From Treponema brennaborense DSM 12168 (GTDB taxonomy: Bacteria; Spirochaetota; Spirochaetia; Treponematales; Treponemataceae), in NCBI RefSeq assembly GCF_000212415.1, contig NC_015500.1, positions 186,001 to 250,000 of the forward strand: a DNA stretch of 64,000 nucleotides. The letters are read 5' to 3'. How positions within the stretch are numbered: the first letter of the stretch is position 1; each line of letters opens with the position of its first letter. Positions 25,281-32,936 of this stretch are shown piece by piece. The notes beneath the pieces are model-generated. The model had not been told where the DNA came from. It ran no database searches and saw nothing but the letters and a program-made list of their open reading frames with translations. A program made the translations under genes and the position numbers.

Positions 25281-27638
25281 ATGGGAAAAATAGCAGACAG
25301 ATATTTCAAATTGGATCCGTGGAAAATTATTGAAGAAGGTTGGAGTGCAGCCCGCAATCTCGTTTCCGAGTCGGTTTTTTCGCTCGGGAACGAATACATG
25401 GGTGTCCGCGGATATTTTGAAGAAAGCACGACGGCTCCGTCCCTGCAAGGCAGTTATTTTAACGGCGTTTACGAAGAAGCGCCCGTGAAGGATACGGCGT
25501 ATAAGGGCATCATAACGAAGACCCATTTTATGGTGAACGCGGCGGACTGGCTGTACACGCGCATTTCGTATGAGGGCGAGCAATTCGATATGAACACGTC
25601 GACGGTCAAAAATTTCCGTCGGGTGCTCGATATGAAAGTCGGAACGCTGTCGCGCGAATTGGATTGGATTACGCGCGGAGGTAAAACGTTACACCTCTCT
25701 TTTTTACGCTTTCTCGATATGGAAGAATCCGAACAGGGGTTTCAGCGGATTGGGGTAACGCCGGCCGGCTGTTCCGGTACCGTGCGGATCGTCTGCGGAA
25801 TCGATTTTAACGCGATTCACGCGGGGCGCAAAACCTGTTTCTGGACCGAAATCAGGCACGCCTTTTTTGATTCCGCGGCGGCCGTTCTTGCCCGAACGCT
25901 TACGACCGGGCAGCGCGTGTTTTCCGGTTTCAGTTGGTATTCCAACCGGGACGTCGCTGCGGAACCGCTGAACCGCGACAAATTTGCCGCGCTGGTTTTT
26001 GATGTTCCGCTGATCGACGGTGAAGAAAGTTTCATTGAAAAGAAAGTTCTGAACGTTGTTGAAAAAAATCCGGCTGCCAACGCCGAATCGGCCGATACCG
26101 CCGTGTGGGAAAGCTCCGTAAGCAAACTGAAAGAGCTGCGGAAACGCCTCTTTTCCGACGCGGCCGCGCAAACCGAACGGTGGTGGCGGCAGATGTGGGA
26201 AAACTTCGACATCAAAATCACCGGCGACGAACCGAATCAGCAAGGCATCCGTTTCTGCATTTTCCAGATGCAGCAGACGTATCACGGTCAGAATCCGGCG
26301 AACAATATCGGGGCAAAAGGTTTAACCGGTGAAGCGTACAACGGACACGCGTTCTGGGATACGGAAACGTGCTGTTTGCCGTTTTATCTGTTTACGAATC
26401 TGAAAGCGGCAAAAAATCTGCTTGAATTCCGCTACGGCACACTCGACCGGGCAAAAGACCGGGCCGCACAACTCGACTGTGCGGGTGCGTGTTATCCGGT
26501 TGCCACGCTGAACGGAGCGGAAGCGTGCGATTTGTGGCAACATGCCAGTATTCAGTTTCAGCCCAGTACGGGAGTTGCGTACGGTATAGCCCATTACGTA
26601 AAAATCAGCGGCGATACCGATTTTCTGTACGGCGACGGGGCGGAAATGCTCGTTCAGATAAGCCGTTTTCTGCTTTCACGCGGCGCTTGGAATCAGGATA
26701 AAAGCGGTTTCGGTTTTTATGCGGTGATGGGGCCGGACGAATTTCACATGATGGTCAGCAATAATTGCTATACGAATATTATGGCAAAAAAAACGTTCGA
26801 GTACACGCTGGATACGCTTGCGCATATGCGGGAACGGTTTCCCGATCGATACGAAACGCTGGTTATGAAAACGGATTTGCGGGAAGCGGAACTGTACGAG
26901 CTTTCACGGTGTGCGGAGAAGATGATCGTTCCGTATCATGCCGAAACGAAACTGTTCGAGCAGCACGAAGGGTATTTTACGCTGCCGCATATCGCCGTCA
27001 ATTCGATTCCGGTGGAAGATTTTCCGCTGTATTATCACTGGTCGTACGACCGCATTTACCGTACTGATATGATAAAACAGCCGGACGTTCTGATGTTTCT
27101 GTTTTTGTACGGCAGTGAATTTCCTGCGGACGTAAAGCGGGCAAACTACGAGTTTTATGAACCGCGGACGATTCACGAATCGTCTTTGTCGCCGTCCATT
27201 CACTCGATTTTGGCCGCCGAGTTGGGAAAACGTGCGGAGGCGTTCAAATTTTTTGAATTCGCAACCCGCATGGATTTGGACAATTACAACCGGAATACGG
27301 GTGAAGGTCTGCATACGACGAGTATCGCCGCCGCCTGGATGAACATCGTGTACGGCTTCGGCGGACTGCGCAGCGACGGCGACGTATTGTCGTGCGCGCC
27401 GTTCGTTCCGTCAGGATGGACCGAATACGAGTTCGGAATCGTGTACCGCGGTGCAAAACTCCGTTTTTCCGTTACGCGGGAAGACCTGTTTTTGACGGTA
27501 TCCTGCGGCGACACCGCGTTGTGCGCCGGCAGTTTTTCCGTGCCGGCGGAGCCGGTTCCCGTTGAAATCTACGGCACGCGGTACGATTTGCTGCCGGGAG
27601 CCGTACGGATTTCCGTTCCCTGCGGAGGCCGGCAATGA
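25281..27638 (+). CDS. GH65 disaccharide phosphorylase (first)
   Basis: A 785-residue family 65 glycoside phosphorylase. It begins FKLDPWKIIEE and has SLGNEYMGVRGYFEE. The catalytic Glu is E487 in MGPDEFHMM. FWDTETCCLPFYLF lies in the barrel and a C-terminal beta domain follows. GH65 enzymes phosphorolyse an alpha-linked disaccharide to beta-glucose 1-phosphate. The acceptor specificity (maltose, kojibiose, nigerose, trehalose, glucosyl-rhamnose) cannot be read from the sequence by eye. It is cytoplasmic and overlaps the next GH65 gene by ATGA. Confidence 0.9.
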   Translation: MGKIADRYFKLDPWKIIEEGWSAARNLVSESVFSLGNEYMGVRGYFEESTTAPSLQGSYFNGVYEEAPVKDTAYKGIITKTHFMVNAADWLYTRISYEGEQFDMNTSTVKNFRRVLDMKVGTLSRELDWITRGGKTLHLSFLRFLDMEESEQGFQRIGVTPAGCSGTVRIVCGIDFNAIHAGRKTCFWTEIRHAFFDSAAAVLARTLTTGQRVFSGFSWYSNRDVAAEPLNRDKFAALVFDVPLIDGEESFIEKKVLNVVEKNPAANAESADTAVWESSVSKLKELRKRLFSDAAAQTERWWRQMWENFDIKITGDEPNQQGIRFCIFQMQQTYHGQNPANNIGAKGLTGEAYNGHAFWDTETCCLPFYLFTNLKAAKNLLEFRYGTLDRAKDRAAQLDCAGACYPVATLNGAEACDLWQHASIQFQPSTGVAYGIAHYVKISGDTDFLYGDGAEMLVQISRFLLSRGAWNQDKSGFGFYAVMGPDEFHMMVSNNCYTNIMAKKTFEYTLDTLAHMRERFPDRYETLVMKTDLREAELYELSRCAEKMIVPYHAETKLFEQHEGYFTLPHIAVNSIPVEDFPLYYHWSYDRIYRTDMIKQPDVLMFLFLYGSEFPADVKRANYEFYEPRTIHESSLSPSIHSILAAELGKRAEAFKFFEFATRMDLDNYNRNTGEGLHTTSIAAAWMNIVYGFGGLRSDGDVLSCAPFVPSGWTEYEFGIVYRGAKLRFSVTREDLFLTVSCGDTALCAGSFSVPAEPVPVEIYGTRYDLLPGAVRISVPCGGRQ

Positions 27639-29995
27639 AACTGGAACGGGAATGGCTTGCTTCCGATACGGGAACCGGTGAAAACGATATTCTGCTGAAC
27701 GGAAATCGTATGCTTACCGGCAACGGATATATGGGATACCGCGGAACCGTTGAAGAAGCCGTAGCGGCGGATATGCCGGCGACGATCGTCAACGGAGTGT
27801 ACGATAAAAACGGCGACAAATGGCGCGAACCGGTCTGCATACCGAACGCATTGTCTATCCGGCTGGAAACGGCGTCGGGAAGATCGCTGTCGCTGCGCAG
27901 TGAATCGCTTTTTCGGCATTCCCAAAGCCTCGATTTTCGCTACGGAATTTTCCGGCGGCATACGGAATGGCGTTTCGACGGAAATACCGCTCCCGGCGAG
28001 CGCGGATTCGTCCGCGTTGAATCCGAACGGTTCGTCAGTATGACGAACGCGCATTTATTGTGCGAACGGTATCTTGTTACGACGGATATGGAACTCAACG
28101 GCGAACGGCTGATAGACGGCAACGTGCGCGATATAAACGGGCCGCATTTGGAAAGTTTCGTTTGTTCCTGTGACACCGCGCGCCGCGCGTTGATTTTAAC
28201 TGCGGAAACGATGGAAAAGAAACTGTCCGTAGCGGTAGTTTCCGCGTCGGCGTGGGACACGGCTCCCGCGAAAAATTTTTTTAGCGGAAAGGTTGAACGT
28301 TTTACCATTCAAGGAACGCCGATCTGCGGCAGTACGTACTGCCTGTACGTGTTCGCAGGTGTTTCCGCCGGAGAAAAAACGGCGGAAGCTGCGCTTGCGG
28401 CGGCCTCAAGTGCGGCGTTTTCCGCGGAATTCGCCGGCGGCGGCGGGCATAGTGCCGATGCGCATACTGCCGGCGGCGATTCTGCCAGCGGCGGGCACGT
28501 TCCCTCCGGTGAATACGTTCCTTCCGGTGCGTGCGTATCTTTCGCGGCCGAACGCTATATGACCGAGCTGAACGCCCACCGTGCCGAATGGGACTCAATT
28601 TGGGAGCGGGGAGACGTGGAAATAACCGGCGACGAATTCGCCCGCCGCGCGCTCCGCTACAATCTGTATCATTTGCAGATTATTGCGCCGCGCTTTGCGG
28701 CTCCCGGCAGCCGAGACGTTTCCGGCGGACTTTCCGTTCCGGCGCGCGGTCTTTCGGGTCAGACGTACAAAGGGGCGATATTCTGGGATACGGAAATGTT
28801 TATAAGTCCGTATTTCCTGTATACGGAACCGGAAATGGTAAAACGGTTCATCAGATATCGTGTCGAAACGCTCGACGGCGCGCGGCGCAAAGCTGCCGAA
28901 TACGGGTATAGCGGCGCGTTTTACGCGTGGGAAAGTCAGGAAACCGGAGACGACGCCTGTTCGCTGCATAACGTAACCGACGTGTTTACCGGTCGTCCGA
29001 TGCGCACGTATTTCCGGGATAAACAGATACATATCAGCGGCGCGGTCGTTCACGCGGTTCGCGAATACCTTGCGGCGACGGGCGACTTTGATATTCTGCG
29101 CGACGGTGCGCTGGAAATGGTCTTGGAGTGCGCGCGGTTTTATCTGTCGCGGATACACTATTCGCCGCTGAAAAAGCGGTACGAAGTGCTCGACGTAACC
29201 GGGCCGGACGAATATCACGAACGCGTGAACAACGATGCGTACACCAATCGGATCGTGAAAGACGTGTTCGATACCGCGGAATTCTGCATCGCGGAGGCAA
29301 AGGTCAGAGCGCCGGAAACGCTTGCTTCCGTTATGGACAAGATTCGCTTTACCGACGAATTGCCGCTGATGCGCGCAGCGTCGGCCGATCTGTACGTTCC
29401 CGCGCCCGGTGCGGACGGTATTATCGAACAATTCGACGGTTATTTTCAGCTGGAAAACTGTTCGCTGCAGGACGTCCGTTCGCGGCTGCTCGATCCGAAA
29501 GAATATTGGGGCGGTGCGAACGGCGTCGCTTCGGAAACGCAGATTATAAAGCAGGCGGACGTGATTCTGCTGCAGACGGTGTTTCCGGACGAATATACCG
29601 AAGCGCAGAAGCGCGTAAATTTTGCGTATTACGAACCGCGGACGGAACACGGCTCGAGTCTCAGTCCGTGCGTGTACGCGCTGCTTGCCTGCGCGGTCGG
29701 CGACACGGATTGGGCGTATCCGTTTTTTCTGAAAACGGCGGAGATCGATATCACCGGCGAATCGAAACAGTTCGCCGGGCTCGTGTATATCGGCGGCACG
29801 CATCCGGCGGCGAACGGCGGCGCATGGCTTTCGGCGGTACGCGGATTCTGCGGCTTTTCGGTTACAAACGGTGAGATCAGGGTTGCACCGCGGCTGCCGC
29901 CGTCGTGGGAAGAAATTTCATTCTCTGCGGTGGTACGCGGCGCGGCGTACCGAATTTCGATTACAAAGGACGGTTATACGATATGCAAAAAATAA
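27635..29995 (+). CDS. GH65 disaccharide phosphorylase (second)
   Basis: A second family 65 enzyme, 786 residues, clearly different from its neighbour. The catalytic Glu is E526 in TGPDEYHERVNNDAYTNRI. FWDTEMFISPYFLY and YYEPRTEHGSSLSP are also conserved. A Gly/Ser/Ala/His-rich stretch at about residues 264-292 looks like a low-complexity insertion before the catalytic barrel. Two phosphorylases in a row suggest two linkage types in the imported sugar. The 3' end overlaps pgmB by 13 nt. Confidence 0.9.
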   Translation: MKLEREWLASDTGTGENDILLNGNRMLTGNGYMGYRGTVEEAVAADMPATIVNGVYDKNGDKWREPVCIPNALSIRLETASGRSLSLRSESLFRHSQSLDFRYGIFRRHTEWRFDGNTAPGERGFVRVESERFVSMTNAHLLCERYLVTTDMELNGERLIDGNVRDINGPHLESFVCSCDTARRALILTAETMEKKLSVAVVSASAWDTAPAKNFFSGKVERFTIQGTPICGSTYCLYVFAGVSAGEKTAEAALAAASSAAFSAEFAGGGGHSADAHTAGGDSASGGHVPSGEYVPSGACVSFAAERYMTELNAHRAEWDSIWERGDVEITGDEFARRALRYNLYHLQIIAPRFAAPGSRDVSGGLSVPARGLSGQTYKGAIFWDTEMFISPYFLYTEPEMVKRFIRYRVETLDGARRKAAEYGYSGAFYAWESQETGDDACSLHNVTDVFTGRPMRTYFRDKQIHISGAVVHAVREYLAATGDFDILRDGALEMVLECARFYLSRIHYSPLKKRYEVLDVTGPDEYHERVNNDAYTNRIVKDVFDTAEFCIAEAKVRAPETLASVMDKIRFTDELPLMRAASADLYVPAPGADGIIEQFDGYFQLENCSLQDVRSRLLDPKEYWGGANGVASETQIIKQADVILLQTVFPDEYTEAQKRVNFAYYEPRTEHGSSLSPCVYALLACAVGDTDWAYPFFLKTAEIDITGESKQFAGLVYIGGTHPAANGGAWLSAVRGFCGFSVTNGEIRVAPRLPPSWEEISFSAVVRGAAYRISITKDGYTICKK

Positions 29996-30618
29996 AAGCG
30001 GCGTTGTTTGATTTGGACGGAGTGCTGGTGGATACGGCAAAATACCATTACGCGGCATGGAAACGGCTGGCGCAGTCGCTCGGTTTCGATTTTACGGAGA
30101 AAGACAACGAACGGCTGAAAGGCGTCAGCCGCACGGAGTCGCTGGAAATTCTGCTTTCGATAGGCGGTATTCATGCGGACGCCGTCCGAAAAGCGGAATT
30201 GGCTGCCCGCAAAAACGCTTGGTACGTTGAATATTTGAATGAACTCGACGAATCGGCGCTGCTCGACGGTGCGGCGGCCTATTTGCGTTATCTGCGGAAC
30301 GGCGGTGTAAAAACCGCGCTCGGTTCGGCCAGTAAAAACGCTCCGCTCATTCTGGAGCGGCTGCGTATTGCGCCGCTGTTCGACGCCGTCGTCGACGGCA
30401 ATTCCGTTGAAAAGGCCAAACCTGACCCCGAAGTGTTTCTTAAAGGCGCCGCCGCGCTGGAAACCGAACCGGCGGACTGCGCGGTGTTTGAAGATTCTCT
30501 GGCGGGAATTCAGGCGGCGAAAGCCGGCGGCATGTACGCGGTAGCGGTCGGATCGCCTGAAAATCTTCCCGGCGCGGATCGGTATATCCGCTGCTTGCAG
30601 GATATGCTGCCCCGCTGA
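29983..30618 (+). CDS. pgmB: Beta-phosphoglucomutase
   Basis: A 211-residue HAD-family mutase. FDLDGVLVDTAKYH holds the phosphorylated Asp, and GSASKNA and KPDPEVFLKGA follow, with the acidic VFEDSLAGIQAAKAGG. It converts the beta-glucose 1-phosphate made by the GH65 enzymes to glucose 6-phosphate. The start at 29983 lies inside the end of the second GH65 gene; a longer in-frame reading begins further inside it and is not used. Confidence 0.93.
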   Translation: MQKIKAALFDLDGVLVDTAKYHYAAWKRLAQSLGFDFTEKDNERLKGVSRTESLEILLSIGGIHADAVRKAELAARKNAWYVEYLNELDESALLDGAAAYLRYLRNGGVKTALGSASKNAPLILERLRIAPLFDAVVDGNSVEKAKPDPEVFLKGAAALETEPADCAVFEDSLAGIQAAKAGGMYAVAVGSPENLPGADRYIRCLQDMLPR

Positions 30619-30619
30619 G

Positions 30620-30654
30620 AAACGGTTTTCAGGCGGCGCCTGTTACCGTTTTTG
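30620..30654. terminator. Bidirectional terminator between pgmB and lacI-type gene
   Basis: AAACGGT pairs with ACCGTTT (30620-30626 with 30645-30651), with an inner CAGGC/GCCTG stem and T residues on the forward side. Confidence 0.7.
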
Positions 30655-31659
30655 TGAGACGCTGTCGCGTACCGTTAAACACACCGGAAGAATTTCGGTG
30701 GTACGGGGCAGCGTCTTTTTTTGTAAAAGCTGAATCATGAACTGCGCCGCTATTTCACCTTTGCGGTAGGCGTTCTGATGAATCGTCGTTAAATTCGGCT
30801 GCACGAGTCTGCACAGCGATATGTCGTCGAAGCCGATAATGGAAATGTCTTCCGGTATTTTTTTACCTGCCCGGTGGATACCGGCCATAATTCCCGCCGC
30901 CATAATATCGGCGGTTGCGAATACGGCCGTTATGTCCTGCCGGGAAGCGATGTGCATGCCGAGCTGTGTCGTCGCGTCTATGCTGAATTCCCGCTGGAAA
31001 AGCAGCGTTTCGTCAAACGGAATCCCGAACTCTGCCAACGCTTTGCGGTAGCCGTTCAATCGTTCTTCAACTACACCGTGATGAAGGATCGGCGGACAGG
31101 CGAACGCGATTCGCGTGTGTCCCCGTTCAATAAGGTACTGCGTGGCCAAATAGCCGCCCTGAAAATCTTCCAATCCGATGTTCGGCATACCGTAATAATT
31201 GTCAAGATAACTGTCTATCAGCACGATTCGTTTGCGTAATTCCGGCAGGCACTGAAAGAACGCGCCTTCGGTAATACCGACGAGGAACATTCCGTCGATA
31301 TTCCAGTTTTGCAGGAAGCGTTTCAAGTCGTCGTTGTCGGTAACCGTTCTGAGCATAAAATAATAGCCGTTTTGCCGCAGGACTTCTTCTATGGAAGATA
31401 TGAACGCGGTGTGAAACGGGTCTTCTATGAAACTGCCGCTTTTTTGCGGCACCAAATGGTTTATCATCGCGATAACTTTCGATGCGTTGGAAACGAGCGC
31501 CCGTGCGGACATATTCGGCGTGTAATGCAGATCCTCAATGATTTTATTGATCTGCCGTATCGTCTGTTCCGATACGTGTGACGTTTTACCGTGGATAACG
31601 TTTGAAACCGTCGTATAGCTTACACCCGCTATCTGGGCAATGTCTTTTATGGTTGCCAT
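30643..31659 (-). CDS. LacI family transcriptional regulator
   Basis: A 338-residue regulator. The N-terminal HTH (TIKDIAQIAGVSYTTVSNVI) and hinge (YTPNMSARALVSN) are followed by a periplasmic-binding-protein-like effector domain. It is convergent with pgmB and is the likely regulator of the carbohydrate operon, perhaps at 17477-17526, although that repeat is longer than a usual LacI operator. No Shine-Dalgarno is present; a TAAACT box lies 6 nt upstream of the ATG. Confidence 0.93.
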   Translation of the reverse strand: MATIKDIAQIAGVSYTTVSNVIHGKTSHVSEQTIRQINKIIEDLHYTPNMSARALVSNASKVIAMINHLVPQKSGSFIEDPFHTAFISSIEEVLRQNGYYFMLRTVTDNDDLKRFLQNWNIDGMFLVGITEGAFFQCLPELRKRIVLIDSYLDNYYGMPNIGLEDFQGGYLATQYLIERGHTRIAFACPPILHHGVVEERLNGYRKALAEFGIPFDETLLFQREFSIDATTQLGMHIASRQDITAVFATADIMAAGIMAGIHRAGKKIPEDISIIGFDDISLCRLVQPNLTTIHQNAYRKGEIAAQFMIQLLQKKTLPRTTEILPVCLTVRDSVSQKR

Positions 31660-31665
31660 GCGTAA

Positions 31666-31695
31666 AGTTTAGCATATTATGGCTTGTGAACGCAA
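31666..31695 (-). promoter_or_regulatory. Predicted lacI-type gene promoter, leaderless geometry
   Basis: On the reverse strand TTGCGT (31695-31690), an 18-bp spacer and TAAACT (31671-31666), then 6 nt to the ATG at 31659. Confidence 0.4.
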
Positions 31696-31937
31696 GTTTC
31701 CGCAGGCCGCTTTCAGGCCGCGCCGCTTACTTTCAGCCTGCTTTGCGCTTTCACCGCCGCCGTTTAGTTTCAGGCGCCGCCGCTTGTGCGTGAGGAAAAC
31801 GTGAAAAACGGCCTTTTTTTGTGAAAAACGGTTTACAATTTTCATTTTTTATGGTATTTAAATTGCAACAGCAACGATGCTGCAGAAAACTGCGGCCGTT
31901 GCTGTTTTTTTTTGCAGCGCCGTACGAGGAGGCGCGT

Positions 31938-32306
31938 ATGAAACTGATGATCGTCGATGATTCAAATATCATCAGGAAAATGATTGAAAACACGGTTCGT
32001 TCCCTGGGACTCGAAATTGCCGCCGTCGCCGGAAACGGTGAAGAAGCGGTAGAACTCTTCAAAAGGACGCTTCCCGATATCGTTACGATGGATATCACGA
32101 TGCCGAAGCTCGACGGTATCGGCTGTCTGAAGCAGATCATGAACATCAAACCGGAGACGCGCGTCGTCATGTGCACCGCGCTCAAGGATCACGAAACCGG
32201 TCTGGCCGCGCTTAAAGCGGGGGCGTTCGGATTCGTTTCCAAACCGTTTACGGCGGTTCAACTGACGGAAGAATTGACGGCGGCAATGAACGATATTGCG
32301 GGCTGA
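31938..32306 (+). CDS. cheY: CheY-like response regulator
   Basis: A 122-residue stand-alone receiver domain: D7/D8, phosphoacceptor D52 in VTMDITMPKLDG, T80 and K102 in VSKPF. GGAGG precedes the ATG at 31938. It stands before cheX and the Amt-kinase fusion, so it is the likely phosphate acceptor of that kinase. It may act on flagellar motors or as an internal relay; there is no output domain. Confidence 0.92.
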   Translation: MKLMIVDDSNIIRKMIENTVRSLGLEIAAVAGNGEEAVELFKRTLPDIVTMDITMPKLDGIGCLKQIMNIKPETRVVMCTALKDHETGLAALKAGAFGFVSKPFTAVQLTEELTAAMNDIAG

Positions 32307-32319
32307 AAAAGGAGTGCAA

Positions 32320-32358
32320 GATACAAACCGTCTGCAATATCGTCGGTTTGTATCTTTT
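32320..32358 (+). terminator. Terminator or attenuating hairpin after cheY
   Basis: A perfect 11-bp stem (GATACAAACCG / CGGTTTGTATC) with a 13-nt loop is followed by TTTT. It may reduce readthrough from cheY into cheX and amt. Confidence 0.75.
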
Positions 32359-32474
32359 ATAAGTTTGCGTTGCAAACTTTTTCATCAAGTGCAGCTTCTC
32401 ACTTTGCTGCGAAGCTGCGTAAAAAGCCAAGCCGGAAATTGACAGTTCCTCCTTGCCTTTTTAGGGGAGATCGT

Positions 32475-32921
32475 ATGACGGATGCGGAATTGAAGATTTT
32501 TATCGATATCGTAACGGATTATTTTGAAACGGTTACCGGCGAAAAGGCCGAAATGGGGGTTCCGTATATAAAAAAGGAAAATCCCGTGATTTTGGGCTAT
32601 ACCGGTATCATCGGAATTTCGGGCAGCAGCAAAGGCGGGCTGTTCGTAACGGCGAGCGGCAGAATGCTGCAGATGCTCGCCTCGGCGATATTGGGAACGG
32701 AAGAGGTGGACGAGCAGGGGATTATCGATATGGCCGGTGAATTATCCAATACGATTGCCGGAAACGCGCGCGAATCGTTCGGAAGCCGTTTTATGATTTC
32801 GGTTCCGATCGTAATCAAAGGCGCGGCTGAAGATATTTTCGTACAGGTGGCGCCGCCGGTGTACGTGATTCCGGTAACGTGGAAATCGCATTCGTGCTAT
32901 TTGGCGATCGGGTTGGAATGA
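32475..32921 (+). CDS. cheX: CheX-type CheY-P phosphatase
   Basis: A 148-residue protein of the CheC/CheX/FliY phosphatase family. The active-site helix with Glu and Asn spaced three apart is visible in GELSNTIAGNARE. It would dephosphorylate the neighbouring CheY. The start is the ATG after GGGGAGATCGT. It ends 15 nt before the fusion gene, which has its own GGGAGG. Confidence 0.88.
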   Translation: MTDAELKIFIDIVTDYFETVTGEKAEMGVPYIKKENPVILGYTGIIGISGSSKGGLFVTASGRMLQMLASAILGTEEVDEQGIIDMAGELSNTIAGNARESFGSRFMISVPIVIKGAAEDIFVQVAPPVYVIPVTWKSHSCYLAIGLE

Positions 32922-32936
32922 TTACGGGAGGACGGT

